A stretch of 64,000 nucleotides of DNA from Lentisphaerota bacterium (GTDB lineage Bacteria > Verrucomicrobiota > Lentisphaeria > Victivallales > Victivallaceae), in the NCBI GenBank assembly GCA_015061625.1, contig SUWG01000002.1, forward strand, positions 1 through 64,000, given 5' to 3'. The notes below the pieces were generated by a model. The model was not told where the DNA came from, ran no database searches, and saw nothing but the letters and a program-made list of their open reading frames with translations. A program made the position numbers and the translations under genes. How positions within the stretch are numbered: position 1 is the stretch's first letter; each line of letters starts with the position of its first letter. Shown piece after piece: positions 6,933 through 16,689 of the stretch.

Positions 6933-7940
6933 ATGGTCACTTTGAAAGATGTTGCCAACCGTTTGGGGGTATCTATCCGTACTGTTTCTCATGCGGTGAA
7001 TAATACCGGTCGTCTTGCTCCGCAGACCCGCAGGGTTATTTTGGAAACAGTTGCGGAAATGGGCTACTTCCCGGATGCGGCGGCCCGTTCTCTGGTAACG
7101 CATAAAAGCAAATTGATCGGAGTCTTGGTTCCGTTTTTATCGGCAAGTTTTTACAGTTTGATCATCAGTGGTCTTGAACGTCTGGTGCGGCAGCATGGCT
7201 ACACGTTGTTGTTGCTCAATCCTCCGGTGGATAGCGGTGATCCGCAGGAAATTTGCCGGCAGATGATGCAGCGCAAAGTTGACGGCATCATATTGTATCC
7301 GTCAAAACATATACAAAAGGCAGCGACATTCATCCGCAAAACCCGGATACCGGTAGTGCAGTTGATGGACTATACTCCGGAAATCAGTGAATATTTTGTG
7401 ACGGTAGCAAATCTTAAAGCTGCTAAAGAAGCGGTTTATGCGTTGTGTGAAAGCGGTTGCAACCATCTTGCGATGATTTCACACAATGCCAATTCACCGG
7501 AAGTTGCCGACCGTTGCCGTGGGTTTATGGAAGCGGTCGCTGAAAAATTGCCGTCACATGAGCCGGTCGTGTTGGAAAGTGATGTGAATATTGCTGATGC
7601 CAGAAAAAAAGCATTGCAACTTTTTTCCCGGCATCCGGAAATTGATGCAGTTTTTGCCGCCAGTGATTTTGCTGCGCTTGGCGTGGCGCAGGCGGCTTTG
7701 GAATTGGGAAAAAGGATTCCGGAAGATGTCTCGATCATCGGATTTGATAATCTGGATATTGCTTCAGAGCAGTTGTTGTATCCGTTGTCTACCGTGGCAC
7801 AGCCCAAAGAGGAGATCGGCCGCCGGGCAGGGGAGATGATAATTGATTTGATCCATGGCCGGAAAACGGCACCGGTGATTTTGGATGCCCCTTTGATTTT
7901 GCGTAACACAACCAGAAAATACGAGGTGAAAAAATGTTGA
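6933..7940 (+). CDS. LacI-family transcriptional regulator
   Basis: A 335-residue repressor. The N-terminal helix-turn-helix is VTLKDVANRLGVSIRTVSHAVNN (residues 2-24), with the hinge region at about 45-58, followed by a periplasmic-binding-protein-like effector domain (KLIGVLVPF onward; DAVFAASDFAALGVAQAALE and PEDVSIIGFDN are typical). It probably senses a sugar released by the encoded enzymes and controls its own operon through the palindrome at 6889-6918. The stop codon overlaps the start of the DUF4434 gene by 7 bases, so both are translated from one message. Confidence 0.92.
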   Translation: MVTLKDVANRLGVSIRTVSHAVNNTGRLAPQTRRVILETVAEMGYFPDAAARSLVTHKSKLIGVLVPFLSASFYSLIISGLERLVRQHGYTLLLLNPPVDSGDPQEICRQMMQRKVDGIILYPSKHIQKAATFIRKTRIPVVQLMDYTPEISEYFVTVANLKAAKEAVYALCESGCNHLAMISHNANSPEVADRCRGFMEAVAEKLPSHEPVVLESDVNIADARKKALQLFSRHPEIDAVFAASDFAALGVAQAALELGKRIPEDVSIIGFDNLDIASEQLLYPLSTVAQPKEEIGRRAGEMIIDLIHGRKTAPVILDAPLILRNTTRKYEVKKC

Positions 7941-8863
7941 AAATCAGTGGAACTTTTCTTGATGAGATCAGTTGGGATATCCCTCATCACAACTGGGGGG
8001 TAAAGGAGTGGGAGCGTGACTTTCAAAGTATGAAAGCCATTGGTATCGACACGGTGATCATGATTCGTTGCGGACTGCGCAAATATCTGACTTATCCGTC
8101 GGAAGTGTTGATGAAACGGGAAAATTGTTTACCTCCTTACAGCGATCTGGTGGATATGTTCCTTACTCTGGCTGAAAAATATGAAATGGATTTCTATTTC
8201 GGCACCTACGATTCCGCCCGTCCGCTGGAGACGGTGGATTTTCAGTGGGAAGTTGACACCAATAAACTGGTCATTGAAGAAGCATGGAAACGTTACGGTC
8301 ACCGCAAGGCATTCAAGGGATGGTATTTGAGTACGGAAATTTCCCACAAAACCGGCAATGTCGCGGAAACTTATGCTGCGATCGGCGGATTTTGCAAAGC
8401 GATCTCCAATGGTTTGCCGGTGTTGATTTCGCCATTCATTCAGGGGGTGAAAGCCAACGCTGATCTCGGAATCAATGCCGGTTCTATCGCTTTGGATGAT
8501 CATGAAAGACAGTGGGATGATATTTTTTCCTGCATTGCCGGATCGGTCGATGCCATCGCATTTCAGGATGGCCATGTGGAATTGCAGGAGTTGGAAGATT
8601 ATTTGCGGATCAATATGCGTCTGGCGCAGAAATACAATATGGCGTGCTGGACGAATTGTGAAACATTTGACCGGGATATGCCGATCCATTTCCTGCCGAT
8701 CAAGTGGGAAAAGATGTGGCACAAACTCCGTGCCGCAGAAAGAGTGGGTATCGAAAAGGCGATCACCTTTGAGTTTTCTCACTTTATGAGTCCGAATTCC
8801 GCATATATTCAGGCGCATGGTCTGTATGACCGTTACCGTGAATATGCCGGATTGTTGAAATAA
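7934..8863 (+). CDS. DUF4434-type TIM-barrel protein, putative glycoside hydrolase
   Basis: A 309-residue protein without signal peptide. The start [20 protein letters not shown], followed by WERDFQSMKAIGIDTVIMIR, fits the DUF4434 family, a TIM-barrel group related to glycoside hydrolases. Acidic residues in FQDGHVEL and [12 protein letters not shown], where the barrel's catalytic residues would lie, are shared with the paralogue at 58468-59403. No activity is established for this group. It overlaps the regulator gene by 7 bases and precedes the DUF4838 gene by 18, so regulator, cytoplasmic enzyme and secreted protein form one unit. Confidence 0.75.
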   Translation: MLKISGTFLDEISWDIPHHNWGVKEWERDFQSMKAIGIDTVIMIRCGLRKYLTYPSEVLMKRENCLPPYSDLVDMFLTLAEKYEMDFYFGTYDSARPLETVDFQWEVDTNKLVIEEAWKRYGHRKAFKGWYLSTEISHKTGNVAETYAAIGGFCKAISNGLPVLISPFIQGVKANADLGINAGSIALDDHERQWDDIFSCIAGSVDAIAFQDGHVELQELEDYLRINMRLAQKYNMACWTNCETFDRDMPIHFLPIKWEKMWHKLRAAERVGIEKAITFEFSHFMSPNSAYIQAHGLYDRYREYAGLLK

Positions 8864-8881
8864 CCGGAAAGGGGAAAGATA

Positions 8882-11299
8882 ATGAAAAAGTTTACAGTAT
8901 TTTTGTTGACAGTTTTGTTTTTTACTGCTGTTGACGCCATGGATCTGCTGAAAGACGGCAAGTGGGCGATCCGGGCCGTGGTTATCCGTCCGGATGCCAG
9001 TCGCAGTGAAATCCATGCCGCCAATGAGTTACGCAATCATCTGGCAAAAGTTGCCGGTATTTCTGCTCCGGAATTGCTCCGGGATAATGGCCAACTGCCT
9101 GACGGCAGTTACATTTTCCTCGGTAACACGGCTTCCACGCAGAGAGTGGTGACTTTACCGCAGGATATGGTGAAAAGTTACGGAGAAATCGTGGTCATCG
9201 GTGACAATGTTTATATTTGCGGTAAAGATGAGGCCGGTAACTGGCAATGGGATATTTCCCAGGGAACGCTTTTTGCGACCTATGAGTTTATTGAAAAGTT
9301 CCTTGGAGTCCGCTGGTTGTGGCCGGGAGATCTGGGAACTTATGCGCCGCGCAAAACTGATATTTCGGTTCCGGAAGGCAAAATCGTGGTTCGGCCCCGT
9401 CTGGCAGCCAGCCGGTGGCGTATCCCCCGTTCCGGAAATGGATGGAAAAGCAAAGATTCAGAATTCCGTTTCCGTGCCAACTGGCAACTGCATTTGAAAC
9501 GTCACCGTTTTTCCTGGGATTTTGCTTATCAGCATGGTCATGCATTTACCGGATTTTATGCTCAATACGGACAGAACCATCCGGAATTCTTTAATTTGTT
9601 GCCGGATGGCAGTCGCCGCCCCAATCCTTTTGGTACGACCAAAGGACTGCCTTCTCTGATTTCCATGTGTCCTACCAGTATGCCGCTGGCGCAGGAGATC
9701 GTGCGGTTGTGGGCAGCCAATCCCAGACGGGGAAGGGTGATCAACGTCAATGAAAATGACACCAATGGGATGTGTGTCTGCGACAACTGTCTGGCGGCGG
9801 ATAATGCCGCGGAATCTCCGGAAGTCCGCCGTCGTGCGGCGGCTGAATTATTTGCCAGAGGAGATACCATGTGGTCTGCTGCGCTGGGTTCGGTCAGTGA
9901 CCGTTATTGCCTTTTTTATTTGAATGTCCAGCGGGAAGCTGCTAAAATCGATCCGCAGGCGATTATTTTCGGTTTGGCTTATGCCAATTACAGTGCGGCC
10001 CCGAGCGGCAGAATCAGACTCAATGACCGGATCGTTTTGCGTTATTGTCCGCAAATCATGTATCCGTGGAGCGACAGTGCAGTAGAGCAGTTCAAAAGAG
10101 AGTGGAAAGGCTGGTCGGATGCCGGAGCCAGATTGCTTTTCCGTCCCAACTTTACCAGTGACGGTCAGGCATTCCCGGTGCAGTATCACCGGGAATATTA
10201 TGAAGTATTCAACTTTGCTGCCGCCAATGGTATGATTGGCAGTGATCTGGATTCCTGCACCGGAAACTGGGCGTCGCAGGCTCTGGTCAACTTTATCATT
10301 GCCCAGATCAACCATGATTCAACGAGTTCAGTCGAAGCTCTGGAAAATGAGTTTTATCAGGCTTTCGGACCGGCAAAAGATCTGGTCAGAGAATATTTTG
10401 AATACATTACTCAAGTGACCATGAGATCCGGTTATAAAAGTCCATTCAAAGGTGACACTATTGAGGGCGGAGTTCTCTTTCTGGATATGTTACTGGTTGC
10501 CGACGGACTTTTTACCGAAGAGGTGTTGAATCATTGTTACAGTCTGCTCCGCCGGGCGCAGCGGGTCGGCGGTTTGAGCCGGGAAGAAAGTTACCGTCTG
10601 GTATTTCTGCTGGCCGGTTTGGATAATGTCAAAATGATGATCGAGGCCCAGAGGGAATTCCGCCGTTATCAGGCCGGTGGAGATGTTGCTCCTTTTGCCC
10701 AGGCGGTGGAAAGACTTGACCGCTTCCGCAATTCGGTGGAGTTTCTTGGCGGTATCAATATCGGCTATCTGCAATATCTGGAAAGCCGTCACTGGCCGTC
10801 ACGCGAAATGCTTAAACTCTATGCCAGAGAAGCGGAGAAACTGGAAAACTGGCAAATCCGTTTTGATCCTTCGGAGATCGGTTTGCGGCAGAATTGGCAG
10901 GCGGTGGATGCCGATTGGAGTGATGCGGCGGCTATCGGCACTGACAGCCACTGGGAGCAGCAGCCATTCGGTCAGCAGTGGAAAGCACAACACGGTCAGG
11001 ACTTCAAAGGTGTCGGCTGGTATCGCACGACCTTTGATGTCAGAGATCCATCCAAACCTCATGAATTTGTTTTTATTGCGGTGGATGGTACGGCGACATT
11101 CTATCTCAATGGCCGTCAGATCGGGATGCGTCCCTATCCGTTTGAGGGAAATCCGCACTCATGGAGAGATTCATTCAAAGTGCAGATCCCTGCCGGTTTG
11201 TTGAAAGATAAAGGAAATGTTTTGACTGTCCGGATTGACAAGCGCATCGGTTTGTGCGGCATTTGGCGACCGGTCTTTATTGTCCCCGTTGAACAATAA
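8882..11299 (+). CDS. Secreted DUF4838 protein, putative polysaccharide-degrading enzyme
   Basis: An 805-residue exported protein with signal peptide [19 protein letters not shown]. Residues about 30-160 look like the alpha-glucuronidase (GH67) N-terminal domain ([38 protein letters not shown]). The DUF4838 core follows, with the family motif [16 protein letters not shown]. The C-terminal about 110 residues ([11 protein letters not shown] ... FYLNGRQIG) form a jelly-roll sugar-binding domain like that of GH2 enzymes. It probably acts on a uronic-acid- or amino-sugar-containing glycan outside the cytoplasm; the substrate is unknown. Confidence 0.85.
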   Translation: MKKFTVFLLTVLFFTAVDAMDLLKDGKWAIRAVVIRPDASRSEIHAANELRNHLAKVAGISAPELLRDNGQLPDGSYIFLGNTASTQRVVTLPQDMVKSYGEIVVIGDNVYICGKDEAGNWQWDISQGTLFATYEFIEKFLGVRWLWPGDLGTYAPRKTDISVPEGKIVVRPRLAASRWRIPRSGNGWKSKDSEFRFRANWQLHLKRHRFSWDFAYQHGHAFTGFYAQYGQNHPEFFNLLPDGSRRPNPFGTTKGLPSLISMCPTSMPLAQEIVRLWAANPRRGRVINVNENDTNGMCVCDNCLAADNAAESPEVRRRAAAELFARGDTMWSAALGSVSDRYCLFYLNVQREAAKIDPQAIIFGLAYANYSAAPSGRIRLNDRIVLRYCPQIMYPWSDSAVEQFKREWKGWSDAGARLLFRPNFTSDGQAFPVQYHREYYEVFNFAAANGMIGSDLDSCTGNWASQALVNFIIAQINHDSTSSVEALENEFYQAFGPAKDLVREYFEYITQVTMRSGYKSPFKGDTIEGGVLFLDMLLVADGLFTEEVLNHCYSLLRRAQRVGGLSREESYRLVFLLAGLDNVKMMIEAQREFRRYQAGGDVAPFAQAVERLDRFRNSVEFLGGINIGYLQYLESRHWPSREMLKLYAREAEKLENWQIRFDPSEIGLRQNWQAVDADWSDAAAIGTDSHWEQQPFGQQWKAQHGQDFKGVGWYRTTFDVRDPSKPHEFVFIAVDGTATFYLNGRQIGMRPYPFEGNPHSWRDSFKVQIPAGLLKDKGNVLTVRIDKRIGLCGIWRPVFIVPVEQ

Positions 11300-11316
11300 T
11301 TAAAAAAAGAAAGGAA

Positions 11317-12072
11317 ATGAAGATGAAAAGCAGTTTTTTACTCTCCCATGGGAGAGTAAACCGGGTACGGTTTACTCTTATTGAGCTCCTCGTGGTCATT
11401 GCGATAATCGCTATTCTGGCGGCGATTTTGCTTCCGGCATTGAATTCTGCCCGTGAACGCGGCCGGACGGCATCGTGTATCAACAACCTTAAACAGTTGG
11501 GTACTGCACAGGAAATGTATCGCAGTGATAATGATGACTATTTTGTGGAGTTCCAACCGAAAATGTATCGTGGAACAACGCTCAACTTTTTGAAGTGGCC
11601 GCATTTGCTCGATGCTTATACTCCGATGATCACGTTTGTCAGTAACAAAGATTATGCCAAATGTCAGGATATTTTGCAGTGCCCCAGTGATCCTGATTTT
11701 AACAGTGCCTATAACGCTGGAGATAAACTGGGCGTGGAAGACAACCCGTCTTATGCGTATAACTTCAAACTTTGTTCGATCGTGGATAATGGAACGATCC
11801 AGACTGTCTGGAAATATCATTCGATCAAGTCTCCGTCACAAAAATTGATGTTTGCCGATGGTTTGCACAAAAATTCCGGTTCGTCCCGTTCTACGACTCC
11901 GGCGTGTAAACTTAACAGTCCGGTGGACTTGGCCGGCCGCCATGCTGACGGCGGCAATATTCTGTTTGTCGCCGGTCATGTATCCAATCTTACCAATAGT
12001 GAATTGGAAGTGATTCGCAACAGCGAAGGCGGCAGTAACAGTGCATACCTTTATCCCGGATTTGATATCTGA
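11317..12072 (+). CDS. Type II secretion-type pseudopilin
   Basis: A 251-residue protein with the prepilin N-terminal segment [16 protein letters not shown] and then [16 protein letters not shown], followed by a globular domain starting with [23 protein letters not shown], as in DUF1559/GspG-like proteins. The segment would be a membrane helix cleaved and methylated by a prepilin peptidase. The residue before Phe is Arg, not the usual Gly. The gene is 17 bases after DUF4838 and shares its operon. It has two paralogues in this window (47788 and 57716) at equivalent places in other sugar loci; no secretion machinery genes are nearby. Confidence 0.88.
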   Translation: MKMKSSFLLSHGRVNRVRFTLIELLVVIAIIAILAAILLPALNSARERGRTASCINNLKQLGTAQEMYRSDNDDYFVEFQPKMYRGTTLNFLKWPHLLDAYTPMITFVSNKDYAKCQDILQCPSDPDFNSAYNAGDKLGVEDNPSYAYNFKLCSIVDNGTIQTVWKYHSIKSPSQKLMFADGLHKNSGSSRSTTPACKLNSPVDLAGRHADGGNILFVAGHVSNLTNSELEVIRNSEGGSNSAYLYPGFDI

Positions 12073-12118
12073 TATAGAATAATCACGGAAAATCCCGTCT
12101 GTTTTTGCGGAAAAAGTG

Positions 12119-12147
12119 TTGACAAAAGTGCCGGATAAAGGTATTTT
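12119..12147 (+). promoter_or_regulatory. Promoter of the MBL-fold hydrolase gene
   Basis: TTGACA (12119-12124), 17 bases, TATTTT (12142-12147). Confidence 0.6.
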
Positions 12148-12233
12148 AAGTCGGAATACATTTTTCCGTTGAAAACCGGCGGGATTTTTATGTATTGAGA
12201 TTGATCCAATAATTAAAGAAAGTTTGGTCACTT

Positions 12234-12983
12234 ATGAAAATGTTGTTTCTCGGTTGCGGTGCGGCTGATTATGATTGGTCACGTTACGGTGAAGCGGGGA
12301 TTTTAGGCAGTACCTCCACTTTGCTCAATGATACGATCCTGCTGGATTGCGGGCCGACGGTTACTGCGGCGATGAAGCGTTTTAATGTGCCGTTGGAAAA
12401 TATCACTGATATCGTCAATACCCATAATCACAGTGACCATCTGAATTTTGATGAAGTGCGTAAAATCGCCGCCGTGCGCCGGATAAATTTTTATGGTTCT
12501 CAAGAGGCTTGTGCAGAATTGAGCGACTGCTGTGACGTGCATCCGCTGACATTCGGGGATAAATTCACCGTGCAGGATGTGGAGTTTCTGGCATTGCCTT
12601 CCAATCATGCAGTAACCAATATCCGGGAAGAAACTTTCAATTATCTGATTTCCGGAGATAAGACCTTGCTTTATGCTTTGGATACGGCGTGGATGCTGAC
12701 TAAAGCCAGACTTTTGATCGGCAAATCACATATCGATGCGATCGTGTGGGATGCCACCATGTCAGAACCGGATAACTGGCGTATCTTTGAACACAGTGAT
12801 CCGGTCATGTTTGCCAATATCCGCCGGGTGCTGAAACAGACCGGCAACATTGACGAAAATGTGAAAATATGGTTTGATCACCGGGCGTTGACGTTGTGGC
12901 CGCAGGATATTGAGGCACAGGAAGCAATCGCCCGCCGGGAAGATGTCATGCTTGCCCATGAGGGCGAAACCGTAATCATTTGA
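12234..12983 (+). CDS. Metallo-beta-lactamase-fold hydrolase (PhnP-like)
   Basis: A 249-residue cytoplasmic protein with the metal-binding motif THNHSDH (HxHxDH) at about 63-69 after the beta strand ILLDCGPTV. Later ligands are in SNHAV, ALDTAW and WFDHRALT. It resembles PhnP/RNase Z-type phosphodiesterases, which hydrolyse cyclic phosphates or RNA ends, but no C-P lyase genes are near, so the substrate is unknown. It converges with, and overlaps by 8 bases, the lipoprotein-kinase gene. Confidence 0.82.
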   Translation: MKMLFLGCGAADYDWSRYGEAGILGSTSTLLNDTILLDCGPTVTAAMKRFNVPLENITDIVNTHNHSDHLNFDEVRKIAAVRRINFYGSQEACAELSDCCDVHPLTFGDKFTVQDVEFLALPSNHAVTNIREETFNYLISGDKTLLYALDTAWMLTKARLLIGKSHIDAIVWDATMSEPDNWRIFEHSDPVMFANIRRVLKQTGNIDENVKIWFDHRALTLWPQDIEAQEAIARREDVMLAHEGETVII

Positions 12984-14166
12984 GGATCAGATCAGCCTGT
13001 TCTTTTATTCCGAAATGCCGGATGTAGGTCTCTTCCAGCGGGATCCAGCGGCTCTGGAATATTTGCGCCGCCTGATGGCCGTTACGGGCCGTTATGCGGC
13101 GCATTTGTTCTTCCGGATCGATGTCATAAAAGATGGTCATATCGGCGTAGGTGCCGAATTTCGGATGCATACTGTATGCACCTTCGACGATGCGCCAATC
13201 CGATGACCAGATGATCCGGCTGCCGTAAGTGTTGGTGTGGCAGTCGAAATTTTTATAAGTAAAGGCGTTGCTGCGGTTCAGATGGGGAAGGACTTCCAGC
13301 TTGAATCTTTCGTAGTGGACATTGCCTCCCGGTTCATTGTAACGCAAAGGGTTGCGCATTGCCGGCGGCAGGAAGAAATCATCCATGTGGATCACCTGGG
13401 CATTGAGAATAAGTTTCAACTGCATTGCCAAAGTGGTTTTGCCGGAAGCCGATCGGCCGTCGATGGCGATCACCCGTGGAGTATGAGTGGTGGAATAGAG
13501 CAATCTGGCAGCGGCAAAAAGTACCGGTATGGTGTGCAGGTATCTGGTGTTTATCACCCGGTAAAGCGGAGTATGCTGCCGGTATGAATCACTGTGGGAA
13601 ATTTGCGGTCTGGGGTCAGCGGCCAGATATCCGGCAACAGCCTGTTGGAATTCTTCTGTGGTAAAGTTCACTCCGGCATCCGGTATCATCCGGCAGGCAA
13701 TTTGAGCATATTCCTGCAGCTTTTCATCGCCATCAGAATAGGCTGATTCAATGATGCTCATCCGCAACAGCCATTCCGGGGGCAATGCGGCGCTTTTCCA
13801 TGCACCAAGGCTAACTCTGGCGGTATCCGGTGAGGTCACTTGAATCAGCGGCAGATCCGGAGCCAACGGGGCATCGTCAAAGTCATCACTGAATTGATCT
13901 CTGGCATTTTGCGGCAGATTATCCACGCCGTATGCCGCCTGAATACAGAATTTCAGCAGATCAACACATTCCATTTCCGGGTGGGCATCGAATTCAGCTT
14001 CCAGGAAATCCTCAAATGTCCATGGAGTATTCCCATCGTATAATTCGGTTCGCTCTCCGGTGAAACGTGTGGTAAATTCATCGTAGTCCGGCACTCCGCC
14101 GAACCAGTGGCATCCGGTGATCAGCAACGGCAGTAAAAAAAGTGCTGTAAATATATTTTTTTTCAT
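12976..14166 (-). CDS. Predicted lipoprotein with C-terminal uridine-kinase-like domain
   Basis: A 396-residue protein. The N terminus MKKNIFTALFLLPLLITGC is a lipoprotein signal with lipobox cysteine C19. The middle part (about 50-165, MECVDLLKFCIQAAYG) resembles an uncharacterised domain I associate with Clostridia. The C-terminal about 165 residues are a P-loop kinase of the uridine kinase family: VIAIDGRSASGKTTLA (Walker A 237-244), HMDDFFLPP (260-268) and DIDPEEQMRRITAR. An ATP-using kinase behind a lipoprotein signal is odd, since it would be outside the cytoplasm unless anchored on the inner face. A mis-called start is unlikely because a good ribosome binding site (AGGAG) and a promoter sit right in front of it. 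Confidence 0.75.
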   Translation of the reverse strand: MKKNIFTALFLLPLLITGCHWFGGVPDYDEFTTRFTGERTELYDGNTPWTFEDFLEAEFDAHPEMECVDLLKFCIQAAYGVDNLPQNARDQFSDDFDDAPLAPDLPLIQVTSPDTARVSLGAWKSAALPPEWLLRMSIIESAYSDGDEKLQEYAQIACRMIPDAGVNFTTEEFQQAVAGYLAADPRPQISHSDSYRQHTPLYRVINTRYLHTIPVLFAAARLLYSTTHTPRVIAIDGRSASGKTTLAMQLKLILNAQVIHMDDFFLPPAMRNPLRYNEPGGNVHYERFKLEVLPHLNRSNAFTYKNFDCHTNTYGSRIIWSSDWRIVEGAYSMHPKFGTYADMTIFYDIDPEEQMRRITARNGHQAAQIFQSRWIPLEETYIRHFGIKEQADLILK

Positions 14167-14200
14167 TTGGGAATCTCCTGAATATTGGTGTCAGGCGCAT

Positions 14201-14229
14201 AATATACACCGGATGGCAGAATATTGCAA
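14201..14229 (-). promoter_or_regulatory. Promoter of the lipoprotein-kinase gene
   Basis: Minus-strand TTGCAA (14224-14229), 17 bases, TATATT (14201-14206), just beyond the end of the ZIP transporter gene. Confidence 0.65.
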
Positions 14230-14233
14230 CAAA

Positions 14234-15040
14234 TTACAAAGCCAGTGAAACTGCCATAATCAACATCCCGGAGATCAGACCGAGAATGGAGAGGTGATGT
14301 TCGCCGTATTCTTCTGCCAGCGGGAGCAATTCATCAAAGGAGATGAAAACCATGATCCCGGCAACTCCGGCGAAGATCAGCGGCAAGGTTGCACTTGTAA
14401 TAAATGGTGCGAAAATCAACCATGCAGCTAAAGCACCGAGCGGTTCCGCCACGCCGGAAAGGGTTGACCATAGTAATGCTTTTTTCCGGTTGCCGGTGGC
14501 ATGATAGATCGGCACCGATACAGTGATACCCTCCGGGATGTTGTGTATGGCAATGGCGATGGCAATGGAAATACCGGTTCCGGGATCGGCAAGTGAAGCC
14601 ATAAAAACAGCCATGCCCTCCGGAAAGTTGTGGATGCCGACTGCCAGGGCGAAAAGCAGTCCACTGCGCAATAACCGGTCATTGTGTCTGGGGGAATCCA
14701 TCTCCTCGACTGCCCGGAATTCGTGCGGATTTTCGCCATCTGGAACCAGGCGGTCGATCAGCATCGCCAGAGCAATACCGGTAAAAAATGCTCCGATAGC
14801 AAAAAACGATCCGACACGGTGTCCATAGAGGTCTGTGAGGGATAGTCTTGCTTCCGTGAGCAATTCGGCAAAAGAGATGTAAATCATTACTCCGCCGGAT
14901 AATCCGAGGGCGAAAGATAGAAATTTGCGGTCGGAATGTTTGAAAAAAAAGGCAATGAAACTGCCGACTCCGGTGGCAAGTCCGGCACCGAGAGTCAACA
15001 GCAGACCGGCAATGATTTGTGATGAGGTGATTGAGGTCAT
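14234..15040 (-). CDS. ZIP-family metal transporter (ZupT-like)
   Basis: A 268-residue inner-membrane transporter for zinc and related divalent metals. About eight helices are visible. The metal-binding helices carry HNFPEGMAVF and HNIPEGITVSVPIY, the two HNxPEG motifs that define the family, and SFDELLPLAEEYGEHHLSI lies near the C terminus. It has its own promoter; no metal-responsive site is evident. Confidence 0.92.
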   Translation of the reverse strand: MTSITSSQIIAGLLLTLGAGLATGVGSFIAFFFKHSDRKFLSFALGLSGGVMIYISFAELLTEARLSLTDLYGHRVGSFFAIGAFFTGIALAMLIDRLVPDGENPHEFRAVEEMDSPRHNDRLLRSGLLFALAVGIHNFPEGMAVFMASLADPGTGISIAIAIAIHNIPEGITVSVPIYHATGNRKKALLWSTLSGVAEPLGALAAWLIFAPFITSATLPLIFAGVAGIMVFISFDELLPLAEEYGEHHLSILGLISGMLIMAVSLAL

Positions 15041-15077
15041 TATTACAGTTCCCGAAAACAGTTCAGTATTTATTTAA

Positions 15078-15106
15078 AAAATAAGCCATTTAGTATTTTT
15101 TGTCAA
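15078..15106 (-). promoter_or_regulatory. Promoter of the ZIP transporter gene
   Basis: Minus-strand TTGACA (15101-15106), 17 bases, TATTTT (15078-15083). Confidence 0.6.
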
Positions 15107-15146
15107 GTCTTTTTTTTGAATTAATGTAAATTAATTGAAAATGCTC

Positions 15147-15175
15147 TTGACGTAACGCTCCGTTGCAAGTATATT
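15147..15175 (+). promoter_or_regulatory. Promoter of the ffh operon
   Basis: TTGACG (15147-15152), 17 bases, TATATT (15170-15175). The ffh ATG is about 53 bases downstream. Confidence 0.7.
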
Positions 15176-15227
15176 AAGAGATGATATTGTATTTTTATAT
15201 GGGGTTAATATATAAAGGAAAAGAAAA

Positions 15228-16673
15228 ATGTTTGATTCGTTGAGTGATAAACTCCACGGGATTTTTAAGAAACTCCGTGGAGAGAGCCGCCTTTCGGAAT
15301 CCAATATCGCAGAGGCGATGCGCGATATCCGTCTGGCATTGTTGGAAGCTGATGTAAATGCTGCCATTGCAGATGAATTTATTTCAGCAGTAAAAGAATC
15401 CTGTCTGGGGCAGGAGGTGTTGAAAAGTGTTACTCCGGGGCAGCAGATCGTCCGGATAGTACACGATCAGATGGTCGAATTGCTCGGCGGCGGAGCCGGT
15501 GAGTTGAATTTGAAGAACCGTCCGGCGGTGATCATGCTGGTTGGTCTTCACGGCAGCGGTAAAACCACCACCGCCGGTAAATTGGCCTTGAAATTGCGGC
15601 AGGATGGCCGTAAAGTGATGTTGGTTGCCGGTGACGTTTACCGTCCGGCGGCTATTGACCAGTTGGAAACTTTAGGACAGCAGATCAATGTGCCGGTTCA
15701 TGTCGAGCGCACCAGTGTCAATGTGGCGGCGATCGCCTGTGATGCAGTGGCGGTGGCCAAACGGGAAAACTTTGATTGTGTGATCATCGATACTGCCGGT
15801 CGTTTGCAGATCGATGAAACGATGGTACAGGAACTTATCCGTATCCGTCAGGCAGTCAATCCGGATGAAATCCTGCTGGTTGCCGATGCCGCATTGGGGC
15901 AGGAAGCGGTTTCAGTTGCCGACAACTTCCATAAAGCGTTGGATTTGACCGGTTTCATTCTGACCAAGTTGGATGGTGACGCCCGTGGCGGTGCGGCATT
16001 GACGATACGCAAAGTTACCGGAGTGCCGGTGAAATTTGCCGGTTTCGGTGAAAAACTTGAAGCCCTTGAGGTATTTCATCCCGACCGTATGGCCGGCCGT
16101 ATCCTCGGTATGGGTGACGTGGTTTCACTGGTGGAAAAAGCCGCTGCGGAAATTGATGAAGAAGAAGCGCGGAAACTTCAGGAAAAACTCAAGAAGAACA
16201 AATTTGACTATGATGACTTCCTTTCCCAGCTCAAACAGATCAGTCGTTTGGGTGGTATGGAAGGTATCCTGAAATTTTTGCCCGGCGGCAAACAGATCAG
16301 CAATGCGCTTTCCGGGGTGGATAAGAAACAATTTGCCAGAATGGAAGCGATGGTTTATTCCATGACCAAAGAGGAGCGGGCCAATCCGGATTTGATCGAC
16401 TTTTCCCGGCGCAAACGTATTGCCCGCGGTTGCGGTTTGCCGACAGAAGCGGTCAGTTCATTTGTAAAACAGTTTGAAATGATGCGCAAAATGATGCGTC
16501 CGGGCGGTATGCTTGGTCGTATGGCAGCGACCGGAACCATGCCGGAATTCTCCCCCGGCGGCGGAATCATCGGAGCTCCGGCGGCGATCAGTAAGAAAGC
16601 CCAGGAACATAAGAAAAAATTGGCAAAACTGGCTAAAAAAGAGCGTGCTAAACAGCGCAAACGTAAAAAATGA
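15228..16673 (+). CDS. ffh: Signal recognition particle protein Ffh
   Basis: A 481-residue SRP54 GTPase that binds 4.5S RNA and signal peptides and delivers ribosomes to FtsY. Domains are in the usual order: N-terminal helical bundle (1-90), GTPase G domain with GLHGSGKTTTAGKLA, VAGDVYRPAAIDQL, DTAGRLQ and TKLDGDARGG, then the methionine-rich M domain (MEAMVYSMTKEER, FEMMRKMMRPGGMLGRM). The lysine-rich tail (KKKLAKLAKKERAKQRKRKK) is longer than in most homologues. First gene of an operon reaching to the M16 peptidase. Confidence 0.97.
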   Translation: MFDSLSDKLHGIFKKLRGESRLSESNIAEAMRDIRLALLEADVNAAIADEFISAVKESCLGQEVLKSVTPGQQIVRIVHDQMVELLGGGAGELNLKNRPAVIMLVGLHGSGKTTTAGKLALKLRQDGRKVMLVAGDVYRPAAIDQLETLGQQINVPVHVERTSVNVAAIACDAVAVAKRENFDCVIIDTAGRLQIDETMVQELIRIRQAVNPDEILLVADAALGQEAVSVADNFHKALDLTGFILTKLDGDARGGAALTIRKVTGVPVKFAGFGEKLEALEVFHPDRMAGRILGMGDVVSLVEKAAAEIDEEEARKLQEKLKKNKFDYDDFLSQLKQISRLGGMEGILKFLPGGKQISNALSGVDKKQFARMEAMVYSMTKEERANPDLIDFSRRKRIARGCGLPTEAVSSFVKQFEMMRKMMRPGGMLGRMAATGTMPEFSPGGGIIGAPAAISKKAQEHKKKLAKLAKKERAKQRKRKK

Positions 16674-16689
16674 GATTCGAGGTATAAAA

